Below, one piece after another: positions 1 through 10,883 of a stretch of 64,000 nucleotides of DNA. Below the pieces are notes generated by a model that saw nothing but the letters and a program-made list of their open reading frames with translations, searched no databases and had not been told where the DNA came from. The DNA is taken from contig RQOL01000699.1 of NCBI GenBank assembly GCA_013076295.1, forward strand, positions 3,720,001-3,784,000, written 5' to 3'. This DNA comes from Sanderia malayensis. Lineage: Eukaryota > Cnidaria > Scyphozoa > Semaeostomeae > Pelagiidae. Within the stretch, counting starts at the first letter, position 1; each line of letters begins with the position of its first letter. Position numbers and translations under genes: made by a program.

Positions 1-2744
1 GATAAGCAGTTGATTCCTGCATCGTGCGCCGGATAGAGGCTACAATTAAATAGATGATAAGGAGGCTATAAATCAAAAGTCATAAGACATAAGGTCACAG
101 TTGCAAAAGGTCATATTAGTGCACGTTGCTTGCGTTTTAATGTTGTACAATAAGCGTTTCGGTCTGCAGTACAATAGCGACATACGAAACAGTTTGATGG
201 ATCAGACTCTATATTGCCGATAACAAGTTTCTTCTTTCGAGGATCATTACGTCATTGCATATTTCACTCACATTGTAACTGGTTTCAGTCCTCTTTTGCC
301 GGGATATGAGTAGGAATCATAGATCACCATTCTGCGATCATAACTACAATGAAACAAAGAAAAACAGAGTACAATAGAATGTCAAATCTACGTCAACTAC
401 ATGGGGGATAAAAATATTCTTGTGCACAAACCCAGCAGAATAGACTCGGGTTTCATGACAGACGATGTTTCGTACAATGTCTGTATGTTCCTTTGTTGTG
501 AAACCTGAAGGAAACAGAAGCAGTGTTTATTATTGTCACAATGTACATGGACAAATGACGATGAAATGATATATATAATTCATCAAAGTGAAATGATGCA
601 TTTCAGAATTACGTGGTACGATGAATTAAATAGACCAGCTTGTTTTGTTATGAGTGAAAATTTGCACAGGTATTATTGTTGACAAGGATGGAATCTCATG
701 AAAGGTGGTACCTTAAATGTCCACAAAAGAAAACTTAGTTTATAAGCTACACGTTTGTCGTATATGTGACTTCACTAGTAATTAATATATAATACATTTT
801 AACTTATGTATATTATTTATTTGTCTGAATATATTTTGTATATACTCCATTTCAAATTTTGATATTACGCAGACTGAATTTTATCCAGGTGAAGATAAAT
901 TTTTCTGTCATAATGATGTATTTTCAAATGGAAAGCCACGTGTACCTTTATCCTCGATGAAATGTCCTTGATCTCTAGCTGAAAAACAAAACAAAAAATT
1001 TGGCTAGGAATTAAGAAAATGAGTTATGGCGAGTTGTCTTGCAATAACAGTAAAGAGAAAAGCTCAGGGCAACGCCTTTTTGCCGTGCTTACATGGGTCC
1101 TTTAAACGAAAGACTTTAATTGCTGAGTTCATTCCAAGAATGAGCTGCTCTCGTCTCAGGTTCCATGCCATTGAATAGATCGGTGTCCCAACCTAAGAGG
1201 ACGATAAACAGGTTTAATAGTTCGCAACATGAATTAACAACCATTGCTTCAATGTAAACGTACATTGGAACTTTGAAAAAATCAAAAGATATGTCATACA
1301 GAGAGCTCATCAAACCAAGGGTATGAATGAAGGTCAGTAACTAACCAATGTTATGGTTGAACACCTTGAACTGCTATCAGTAACGCAGGGACTTAGACAT
1401 TTAGTTCAAGTTCATCATAACAGAAAACTAGTGCTACGTTATGATTTCCATACATATATGCGTGTAAAGAGAACCGTAAAGTATGGATGTTTAGACTGCG
1501 TCACCTTGACTCTATCGTGTGGTTGAACACCAGATCCCCAAGCAAGAATTGTTCCGTCGTTTGAGGCTGAGAGCATTAACTTTGCATCATTCCTAGAGCA
1601 ATAAGACACGGATATACACAGAGTGCATTGAAGGCACGCGAGCTTTGAAGAAGCCAAACCATGGCTCTGTTCCTTCAAGCTTCTTCAATACAACAGTAGA
1701 GTCGTAAAACCAATGCCACCGATTTTTTTGTGTGAAGCAGCTCGGGGTAAGAGATTTTGTGGCAAGAAGACAACGCATTTACAATAGGAGACAACAGTCC
1801 TGGGACATCTAGGACTTTTGCAAGGTTGACATGCATAATTCATCCCCCCCCCCAAACAGTGTTGTCTCTAGAGGTCGTTGTATTCAATATCGCCGAAATT
1901 CTTTTGGCATGGCAACAAAAAAGACTGGTGCACAAGACAATATTGTTCGAGGGGAATGAGGGCTCGCATTCTGCTCACAGGGAATGAACGAAAACATAGC
2001 ATTTTCATCCGAATTTTTTTAGGTGCCCTAAAAAAATTCCACCGTGCGCGAAATGGAATCATCAGGTGAAACATAAGACATACATAAGACATTTAATAAG
2101 ATAAAACCTAATGAATGCTTAATGTATAGCATACCAGAAGAGAAAGCTGGTCACCCATCCAGAATGCTCGTGAGATATCCGCACGAGTTTTCCTGGTTCA
2201 CCTGTTGAGTAGTCCCAAACTTTTATCACACCATCTAAAATAAAAGACAGAAGCATAAAGATACGTCACTCACAGACGTCAGTCTTTCTCAATGAAAGTA
2301 GTTAAAAAAGCCAAAGCTTCACCGCTAAAAAGTAAAACTTAAGATTCTGGAAAAGGCTTGAAAAAGTTCATATTTATTGCCGTTTATCTTACTTTACTTC
2401 CATTATACTTTGTAACAATTTTTGAAGGCACTCTTTCGCAGATTTCGTTCATTAATATATTATTATAAAACAATACGATGTAGTTTGAATCATGCTTTCA
2501 CTTGAAAATTCATAAATAAATAAATAATTCGTCATTGAAACCCGTTTGATGGTTATTTTGTCATGCAAATTTTCTCGCTATGGCCTTTGGGTCGCTTCTA
2601 AACGCCATTCTGAATCAGATGATGCAAGTGTTTACAATTACCTTCAAAGCCTGCAAGAAGCTCGTGTCTAGCAGGATTGTAAGAAATAGCTGTAATCGAC
2701 TTCGCATGACAGTCCGTGATCATAGGCAGCTTTTCCATCGCCAT
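1..2744 (-). CDS. WD40-repeat protein, 5' (N-terminal) part, runs off the left edge
   Basis: Eight exons can be joined in phase on the minus strand: 2744-2642, 2234-2135, about 1594-1500, 1192-1093, about 979-946, about 502-440, about 331-275, and about 41-1 (incomplete). The start is an ATG at 2744-2742 in an A-rich context. The translation shows repeated beta-propeller signatures: a strand ending in IKVWDYSTGE, then LMLSASNDGTILAW, then an H-T-D-I-V...RVYSAGYDRRMVIYD repeat, then AHDAGINCL at the window edge. WD40 propellers are scaffolds for protein complexes, so no enzymatic role is expected. I do not recognise the exact family; similarity to the WDR49/WDR64 type is possible but unproven. 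It is transcribed divergently from the kinase-like gene at 3243, about 500 bp away. Its first intron contains a fragment related to the foldback element at 34283-35391. Confidence 0.8.
2385..2640. repeat. Single-arm fragment of the foldback-type element
   Basis: This stretch of WD40 intron 1 resembles, with many substitutions and small gaps, the inner arm of the foldback element at about 34890-35150. Shared landmarks in the same order are TTCGCAG, then TTTGAA, then GAAACCCGTTTG, AAATTTTCT, and CTTCTA(A/G)ACGCCATT. Only one arm is present and the minisatellite end is missing, so this looks like an old truncated copy. Confidence 0.6.
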
Positions 2745-3242
2745 TTTTAAAAGCAATGCTCCGGTTCGTCTTATACAACAATCGTTTATAGCATAGGCCT
2801 AAGTTGCAAAGACAAGGAAGTAAACTTTATCTCACTCTTAAACTTCAGCCATCGTAAAAATAAGAAAGATTTAAGCAATATATAGCAATAAATTACAGAA
2901 TACATAGTATGTCTGCGCGTTTTCTTAATCTGCTAAGAATTTCAGACAAACTTAAGTGGCTTGGTTACCTGAAATTATCTTTGCTGATCACTTGCTCATT
3001 TGGCCGCCATTTTGAAATTATTGTTGCTCCGTTTCTTGGAAACTGCAACGGCATCGCAGCGGCATGCGGCTTCGCCGTGTTAAAACCGCACGTCATATTA
3101 ATACCTTTGACGTCAAATAAAGAAAGAATGAATTTAAGAATATCAAAAATCAACAAGAACATCAAACAGACACTTTCAGACAAACAGACATTTCAAATAG
3201 AGGTACCAATTTTCCGGGTTCATTTTAAAACCAAAATTCAAA
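2745..3242. promoter_or_regulatory. Intergenic region between divergent WD40 and kinase-like genes
   Basis: The two start codons face away from each other across about 500 bp, so this interval must hold both promoters and both 5' untranslated regions. It has a GC-richer core near 3050-3100. No clear TATA box was identified. A minor open frame at 2909-3250 has no recognisable content. Confidence 0.45.
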
Positions 3243-4265
3243 ATGAGTGAAGGATTTGACGTTCACAAACTTGACGCCGGAACGGCATCCTCACCCGGAA
3301 CGCTGCAAGATCAGACCCGCGCGGCTGTTTTGGCAAAAACCGGAATCGAGAAACTCGAAGATCTGAGGGACAAATTGGACCTGCCAAAAGTACTCGTCGA
3401 TTACCTGACCAAATCATTCGGCACAAAAGATTTCCACATCAATAAAACCGATGTATCAGCAGAAGATATTGCAACAGGGACATACAAAGCCACATGTTTA
3501 TTTGACAATGAAGCTGTTATCTTGAAGTGCGTGCCAAACAGCTTGTTGAATGAAGAAAACAAAGCTAAAATAGCAACATGGAAATGTAAATCTCTTTCTG
3601 ACATCCAGAAATGCATCGTGTCCTTTCAAGAAGGCCACAAGGAGATTTTCGTCCTTCAAGATGCGACAACTGACTTGAATAAAATAATCGATAATTTCAA
3701 GTCAAAAGACACACTACCCAACGAAGATTCATTATGGTTGTTCCTGAAACAATTCAGTGAAATCATGATGAAAATGAAAGAAAAAGATCTGAAATACGAC
3801 GAATTGAAGCTCGAGAAGATATTCTTGGGTAAAGACGGAAAAGTATGCTTGAAGAATCCTATCTGCTACATGAAAAAAGATGATGATGATAACAATGGCA
3901 TTGCGATGTCTGGCAGTGGCACAGCGCCTATTTACAGTGCACCAGAGATTATCATGGGGGATGAACACACAGACAAGACTACAGTATGGATTATTGGTGC
4001 GATACTCTACGAGATCACTATGTTGAAGCCAGCTTACACGATGAATAGTGATCAGGATTTCTTCACTGCGGTCAATGTAATTGTTGAGGGGAATAAGCCA
4101 GAGAAACTCAACGATGCATTCTCAGCTGATCTCCAGTCTTTGATTTGGTCTTGCTTGGATGTCGAGGCATCTGAACGACCATCGTTTGAGAAACTTATTC
4201 AGATTGCCGGTGGAAAAGTCAATGATAAGCCATCCCTTGATCTCAAGGCTTGGTTATCTGCTTGA
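3243..4265 (+). CDS. Intronless protein-kinase-like protein, predicted pseudokinase (340 aa)
   Basis: A single uninterrupted frame of 340 residues has the layout of a Ser/Thr or Tyr kinase domain from about residue 75 to 330. The C-lobe is recognisable: SAPEI (APE motif) near residue 235, a helix F region reading WIIGAILYEI, and a late ERPSFEKLI motif typical of kinase subdomain XI. The VAIK-type lysine appears kept (K95 in AVILK). The catalytic motifs are not: the HRD position reads Y185-D186-E187, the following Asn is Lys192, and the DFG position reads K204-N205-P206. No glycine loop is visible. It should therefore be catalytically dead or strongly altered and may act as a scaffold or binding domain. 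The first ~60 residues are not recognisable. AATAAA lies at 4399-4404. The absence of introns suggests retroposition. Confidence 0.85.
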   Translation: MSEGFDVHKLDAGTASSPGTLQDQTRAAVLAKTGIEKLEDLRDKLDLPKVLVDYLTKSFGTKDFHINKTDVSAEDIATGTYKATCLFDNEAVILKCVPNSLLNEENKAKIATWKCKSLSDIQKCIVSFQEGHKEIFVLQDATTDLNKIIDNFKSKDTLPNEDSLWLFLKQFSEIMMKMKEKDLKYDELKLEKIFLGKDGKVCLKNPICYMKKDDDDNNGIAMSGSGTAPIYSAPEIIMGDEHTDKTTVWIIGAILYEITMLKPAYTMNSDQDFFTAVNVIVEGNKPEKLNDAFSADLQSLIWSCLDVEASERPSFEKLIQIAGGKVNDKPSLDLKAWLSA

Positions 4266-5280
4266 ACTATACTTAATATAAACAGATTGATGAATAATTA
4301 CTGGATTGTGATGTGAACAATGGCATTTTAAAGTGATTTTAAACAATATGTTTTTATCATAGAAGCGTATATTCATAATGATGAAATGATTTTGCATAAA
4401 TAAAAACACACTAGCACAGATTGTAAAAGATAGAATATGAAATATGAAGTTTGAAACGAAACTGGTTTTTGTTTGAATTCAAGACTGACTCCGTAATGAG
4501 CAAGAAAAAGAGATAGCTAAGATCAACTTTTTCAATAGGGGACAAAAATCACTTGTAAAATAACAAAAAGGCTACCAACCTACAAATGCCTTATTTGCGG
4601 GCTTTATACAGCCCCCATCCCCTAAGTGTTGTTCTCTCAGAATTTTGTCGATATTACATTAAACTGTCTTTCGAGACAATGGGGGGGAGGGAGACAGAGG
4701 ATGGGTCCAAAACTGTACAATTAGTACATTTGTGCCAGGATTTTAGCCAGGATTAATTCAGAGAGGCTGGTTTAAAAGACTTGTTGCGTCAGCAGAGAAG
4801 ATTTCAGAACATTCATTGCTCAATAATAGAAAAGAAAAAATCGATTAAATCTGTTTTTCCCGGGAAGGAAAAATTATTCAAAAGCATTTAATTAATCACG
4901 CACCGTTTCTAAAGATGCTTAGCGTTTAAAAATTAATACATTTCTTCGTTTAGAAATAGAAGCCCTGCAGGTGGAAGCCCTGCTGCTAATTAATTGATTT
5001 TGCTTATATATTGGCCATTTCGTGATCTTTTTTCAAATCATCTTAAAATATCATTGCGAAAATGCCTGATTGCTTTTGTTCACCTTTAAGAGAAAGAATG
5101 GAATGAATACATAATACGATACCGTCGTTTGCATGGGAAATTCTAGCGCAATCAATGAAAATTGTGATTTTAGTCAAATCAATAAAATTCACCTGTCCAA
5201 ACATGAATGTTTCTCCATAAGAAAATCTATTGAGTAGTACTGCTTTACAAAATCCCTAACAATGCATCCCGACACTCTGG
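4266..5280. other. Intergenic, one dispersed repeat
   Basis: No gene is seen. The segment near 4595-4700 (CCCCCATCCCC ... GTCTTTCGAGACAAT ... GGGGGGAGGG) resembles 6222-6366 inside the next gene, where GTCTCTAGAGACAA and a similar C-rich start recur. The two are probably copies of one short dispersed element. Confidence 0.5.
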
Positions 5281-5281
5281 C

Positions 5282-5294
5282 ATATATATATATA
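5282..5294 (+). promoter_or_regulatory. Possible TATA box of the secreted repeat gene
   Basis: A TATATATATATA run lies about 110 bp before the end of the proposed non-coding first exon (ending 5406). Position and spacing are compatible with a promoter, but simple TA repeats are common here, so this is only suggestive. Confidence 0.3.
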
Positions 5295-5404
5295 GGTATA
5301 CGGTGCTAAATATTGTGGAGACAGTCATTCGTTTGCACGAACGCAAGCAGATAAGAAGGCAAGAGGGAAAGGCAGTTTGGATAATCACTGAAGAGCTGAT
5401 AAAG

Positions 5405-8400
5405 ATGTAAGCTTTGAATTTTAGATCTTAGTCATATGCTACACTGCACTGCACTACACTGTGATACACTATATATTATGCTTTATTATCATGCTTTAGC
5501 TACTTGCTATGCATACTATACATTACTATGTTATTAAATATCTTTAATTCTTCCCAGTAGGAAAGTGAGAAACTTGATCGTTTTAAGTGAGTGTTCGAGT
5601 CTAGTAGACGTGAGTTCGAGTTATTGATAGTTTAAGTCGTGGAGGGCCAAACACGTGGCATGCTAAAGCCAAAATAAAAAGAAGCTTCGTATCTATCTAT
5701 TCGTATCTATTTATGTTCGACACGCTAGAAATTAATCTTAAATAGCATAATTGACTTAAGGTTGAAAAACTGTTTTTGCGTCATGTTGTGGATTGTTCCA
5801 GGGCGTTACTCAAGGCTGCCGCAACGTTGATTCTTATGTCATGTATAGTCGCCGAAATTCTTGCATTCAGAGCATGTAAGTATAGCCACAGCTTTACGTT
5901 CAAATGACATTTTAAACTGATCATTGGACTACATGCCACAACAAAATATTAGCTGAACAAGCAAAATAACGTCTTGTTTATTGCAGTGGATAATTGCCCT
6001 GTCAAAGTGGAACCAGTAGGCTGCTACAAGGACCAGTATGCTAACAGAGCTCTGAAAACAGAGGTATGCTGGCTGTCTCGAAACTCAGATTAATTGGGTT
6101 CACATCTTTTTAATACAAACGTTGGTTGATTTAGATCTTAAATGTTTTATCATATACAATAATGGATAAAGGACCTTGGGACACTGGTGAAATATGAAAA
6201 GAATATTATTAGCCCGGAAATTTCAATTGTAGGCTTTATTCAACCCCTCCCCTCCACTTCCCCTAAAATTGCTTCTCAATCAGGCTTCTATGTGATCAAC
6301 CTACAAAACGATTTCTGTCAATATTGTATAAGACTGTCTCTAGAGACAACAATATTTGAGGGGGTGAGCCTACGTGCAAAAATTGCGAAAGTCGTTTAAA
6401 TGCTCATTTCTAACTACAGCTAAGATGGTATATGATGGCTTTTTGTGTATAATTTTCGCTAGATCCTCAATGCAAGACAAAAAGACCGTACGATATTTGC
6501 TGGATATTACATTGATTGGGACAACTGGAGTAGCTATCTCAACAAGTTCATTTGCGAGTGAGTCGAACAGCATACCGTATTTCCTCTAATTAGCGCCCAC
6601 CCTCTTTTAACCGCCCCCTCCAATAAACGCCCACCCTAAAATTAAAAAGTGTGAATTAATTCTTAGCTACATTTTCACCTGTTTTGTTCAAATAATTTTG
6701 CAAAATATTTTTCTAACTTTGCAACTTATTTAATAAGCGCCCGGGCGCTTATTAGAGGAATTACGGAACGTACGAATCACTCAATAACACAGGACCATCC
6801 TAAGCTCTTTATGCATGTACACTGTACGCATACTGCATGTAAGAGAGTAAATGTAGCTAAGAGAGTTCCGATGTAACTTCGTGTTACAACAAATTCAAAT
6901 TTGATCCCTTTTGAGCTCCAAGTGCCAAGTACACTTAGGGTTTTACAAATTCATGAAAAGCCACGCAGATTTTGGTTCTATCCAAAATTCATTACTCTGA
7001 TATCTAATTTCCTTATAGCTGTGCAAAGCTGGCTTTCGCCAAAGGCTACAGAGTTATTGGAATCCAATTCTACGGTGAGCCACCCTAAATTGAGACAATT
7101 GTATGTATGTATATAATTATTTAACCTGGATAACACTATACAATTAATATGATTGGTATAAATTTTGGTCCAGGTCCATTTTCATAATGTAATGCTGTGT
7201 CTTGCCTTGTAATTAACATGAAACGAATCTCGGATTTTTTGAAGCACATGCATTGCTTTTAAAGCTTAAGGTGTGGTGTATCTGGTTCGTCTGCAGGTGA
7301 ATGCTGGGCGGCCATGAATGGGCATTTGACATACAAGAAGCACGGGGAATCGCAAACATGCGTACACGGTGAAAACAAGTATTGGGGACGATGCAAGGAT
7401 GGTGATGTGGCTTGCACAGGAGAAGCAATCACAAATTACGTGTACAGGATCGCACCAACAGGTAGTGAAGACAGGGGTATCCAATACACATTCATAAATA
7501 ATAGGGAACTAAAAAAGCAATAGTCACTCGTGAGAGAGCTGGTAATTCAAATGAAATACAGTAAACACCCGCATATAAGAACCAGCGAATTAAGAACCTT
7601 CCAGGCTAAAAACCCTGCTCAAAACAATAGAAAGACAATAGGTTATTGTACTTAAACAATAGGCTGAATGCAGAATTCACAGGTCCTTATACGCAGGTGT
7701 TTACTGTATCAATGAGTTATAGAGAAAGTAAAGTTTTATCGCGTTACATTAAGCATTCACATGGAGCCAATGGATAAAGAACTTCTTTATTCCTCAAAAT
7801 TATTACGAAATTTGTAGTTAGAGAGCATTTCACATTATTTCAGTGTGCGACACGTATTATGAGCCAGTAGGCTGTTACAATGATAAAGGCAACCTGCCAC
7901 GCCCTCTCCCTGATTACGTCATGAATGAAAGAGATTATACAATTTCAAATTGGAATGGTAAGCTCATTGATTGGTTCAAATGGGACAGCTATTCTCCAGA
8001 AATGATTTGTCGCTGTGCAAAAAAAGCCAAAGATCTTGGAAGGAAGACTTTTTCATTACAGTTTTACGGTCAGTATGATAAGTTCCTCAAGCAAAAATAT
8101 TTGTGAGGGAATATGATAAATTATGATAAAGTATGATAAAACTATGAATTGATAAATTTTGTTATATTATGATAAAATCATGAAATTATAGAACAAAATT
8201 ATAAAACCATGATAAATTATGATAAAACTATGAATTGATAAATTTTGTTATATTATTATAAAACCATGAAATTATGGCAAAAAATAATAAAATTATGATT
8301 ATAAAATTATAACAAAAAAATTATGATAAATTATGAGTAGGTTGTATTTATTTTGTTCTGTTTTACAGGAGAATGTTGGACAGGAAAAGAAACAGCAATA

Positions 8401-8779
8401 AACTATAAAAGAGATGGCGCAAGTAACGATAAATGCATTGCTGAGGAATTCAAAAAATGTAAATACAACTCTTACAATTGTGTTGGCAAGGACCACGCAA
8501 ATCAGGTTTACCGAGTGAAAGAAAGTAAGTAAAAATACCTTTAATGTCGTCTGTCTTGAATTAAATCGCATTAGCATAAATCTTCTTCAAATTAGATGAT
8601 AAAACATCTTCCATTCGTTAAAGTTTGCTGATACCTGACGAAATATTATTTGTTTAGTCCCAGCAAAAGCACGTCCATGGAAAAATCCCATTAGTGGAAT
8701 GCCTTTGATTCTTGCACAAGATGAAGCAAAGAGAGTTTACAATTTGCAACAAGATGAAAAACTCAGCAATGACTATTAG
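5405..8779 (+). CDS. Secreted cysteine-rich protein with two GCY-type repeats (323 aa)
   Basis: Coding exons are 5405-5406, 5802-5875, 5987-6063, 6463-6557, 7019-7074, 7297-7461, 7844-8068, 8369-8524 and 8658-8779; they sum to 972 nt and stay in phase. The start codon is split: AT ends the first exon and G opens the second. The first ~20 residues form a signal peptide (ALLKAAATLILMSCIVAEILA). Two homologous repeats follow. Each begins EPVGCY, contains an IDW...W..Y segment, a C(R)CAK motif and QFYGECW, and ends with a cysteine-rich piece closing in VYR. Such modules occur in secreted cnidarian proteins whose function I do not know; a WSC-like carbohydrate-binding role is a guess. Repeat 1 is cut by introns that repeat 2 lacks. 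The C-terminal tail (about 40 aa) is hydrophilic. AATAAA is at 8874-8879. Confidence 0.8.
6569..6770. repeat. MITE-like inverted-repeat element
   Basis: The ends pair: CCGTATTTCCTCTAATTAGC near 6571 against GCGCTTATTAGAGGAATTACGG near 6769. The right part also contains a perfect 24 bp palindrome at 6731-6754 centred on CCCGGG. It sits in an intron of the secreted repeat gene. Related C-rich 'AATAAGCGCCC' elements are seen at 23160-23420 and 45428-45530. Confidence 0.6.
7558..7707. repeat. MITE-like element, TACAGTA...CCCGCATATAAGAACC family
   Basis: Terminal inverted repeats start TACAGTAAACACCCGCATAT and end with the complementary ATACGCAGGTGTTTACTGTA. The interior holds AACAATAG / CTATTGTT-type palindromes. 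The terminal TA may be a duplicated target. It lies in an intron. Related copies are annotated at 11579, 18543, 19584, 29345 and 43628. Confidence 0.75.
8105..8335 (+). repeat. AT-rich tandem repeat in intron
   Basis: Degenerate copies of ATTATGATAAAATTATGA-like units fill the intron between the last two repeat-coding exons. It is low complexity with no coding content. Confidence 0.7.
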
Positions 8780-10883
8780 ATTATAATACGTCTGAGATTC
8801 ATATCATAGCCTAGAAATTATTTATCTATCTATTCATTAATTAAAAAGACCTATTTAAGTCCGTAATTAGGTTAATAAAAATTGCAGATATTTGAGCACT
8901 ATATTAAGTTAATTTGAGAAGAACTTTAAGAATATAATCAATAAAAATCTTAAGAAATATGTACCTCTGCTTTTTCTTTTGTAGATACTAAAACGGCTTC
9001 ACATTTTCAGAGAAAACAATAAACTCTGCACGCTAAACTAAATTATTGCTAGCTAGAATATTATTGCTAGCTAGAATACTTTGACAATAACAAATAAAAA
9101 GGATGAACATACAATAGTAAAAAGCCCAACGTACCATTCCTTGTGAATATATTAGTCAAGTCAGGTCTTAAAATACAGACTTGGTTCCAATAAATTTTCT
9201 CTCAACTCTTCATGACGACTTTCCAACACAGCTGTCATGTCTGATTCCGCCCGAAGAGACGATTCCTTAGATGAAAATTCATAACGGTTGCAAGGACATG
9301 GACATTCCTCGGCCTGTGATGATTAAATATGAATTATAAGTCCACCTCTAAGCGATAGCACCATAACATTTCTTTGTCGTATGAAAACTATTATACCAAA
9401 TCTTCTGTTCGGGGGCCTAAAATTACAGCAGTGTTTTTATGAGTTTGATTGAAGTCGCGAAGAAGTGTCCTAAGTCACGCGGTCAACAGTGACTTAAATT
9501 TTCACGCTTCTGTCCTTATATGGTAATAGTTAATGCAGGCCTTTTACTCAATATAAAAATCGCCTTCGTGCATCTTTGTTAAAAGTTGTAATTCAATCTT
9601 TTGAAAAAGTTTTATGTTTGGTGTCAATTTATTGAACAAAAGCTTTAACAGGGGCCAAATTGTTGAGAGAATAGACAAAAACTATACAATTAAACACAAA
9701 ACAAACCATTAGAAATTCCTTAAAAACATTTTAAGGTGCAACAAGCATTAGTTTAACTGGGAATATCCCTATCGTTAGTTAGCTTAGTTATAATTAAACT
9801 ATTTTAAAACTGCAAAGTAGAGTGTGACAAAATTATTTTACACCGATTTCATCAAATTACGTATCTGTTCAGAACGTTTGTGGTTCGAAAGGCACTTAGG
9901 CCCAGAGCAATCACATACCCACAAAAGTAGGAAAAACGTTTTCACTCTATAGGTATCCCACGGAAGCGAATTGTTATTTACTAACAGGCTAAAGCACAAT
10001 TATCATTTAATATTTCAATTTATTATGGCCCATGATAAAGCTAGAAAATATTACAAATAGTCACATCCATAACCTTGTCAATTATAGTTATTGGGATAAA
10101 AACCCTGAAGAACTATCACTTTAGTTTTTACATATGTACTTTTAGTCTCATTAATTAATTTTGAGTTGTTATTTTAAGCTTTCATGGCCTGGTTATCAGA
10201 GTGCAAGGCCTTGGATGGCTCAAATTTAATCAACTTCACGTCATCTGATTCAAATTGGCTGCCAGCTCTGTTGCTTCGTATCGACTCAATTTCAATATTC
10301 AATTTACTGCCCAGATTTGAAACTTTATTTGAGCCAGCAGAATGTCGTTTGTCTTTTTCTTCTCCCTTTGAAAATAGATTTATATTTTCTCGATCAATTG
10401 TTTTTAGCACAGCAAAGTGAAGCACAAATCAACAAAAAATCTTCACTTAGAGCTCTTAATTCTTGTTCTAGCTTAATTTTTAAAATTTATATTCATGTTA
10501 GCTATATTTAATACTTGATATTTAATTTTCTAGTATTATATAACGCAATTTTAATGTTCATTTTCACTGTCTATATTTTATTTAGTGGGGAGTCTTTAAC
10601 GTCGCTGGCACCTCTGGATGTTTAAAGGGTTTCGTGTTTATCGTGCAGCCCTCGTGTATCTATTTACGGTTGTTTCGTGTGCGCGTTTGTTTACTCGTAT
10701 GTAGTAGCATAAACATTTTATCATGCAGATTTACCTGTGCACAGAACTGGACCACATTCAGACAGTAATCTGGTATAGCAAGTCGAAATTTGTCGTGCGC
10801 AAAATATCTTCAAACTAACACCACCCCCGTCTCTTGCATTGATAAACACGAGACAACCGGGGTTGAGATTAGAATAACAAAGA
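8780..10883. other. Intergenic region between convergent genes
   Basis: No confident gene is present. There is a short duplication of TTATTGCTAGCTAGAATA at about 9043-9078. An open frame on the minus strand at 10177-10425 codes a hydrophilic tail-like peptide rich in charged residues; it could be an alternative last exon of the flippase but no in-phase splice acceptor was found for it. TTTATT at 10577 could be a minus-strand polyadenylation signal for the flippase. Confidence 0.5.

Noticed and set aside
2011..2066. CTGATGA on the minus strand followed by a TTCCA..TGGAA hairpin
   Set aside because: A stem II-like hairpin is present but the required GAAA is replaced by T-rich sequence.
5405..8779. 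Reading the secreted cysteine-rich protein as a toxin
   Set aside because: Its size, the two large GCY-type repeats and the lack of a compact toxin cysteine scaffold do not support it.
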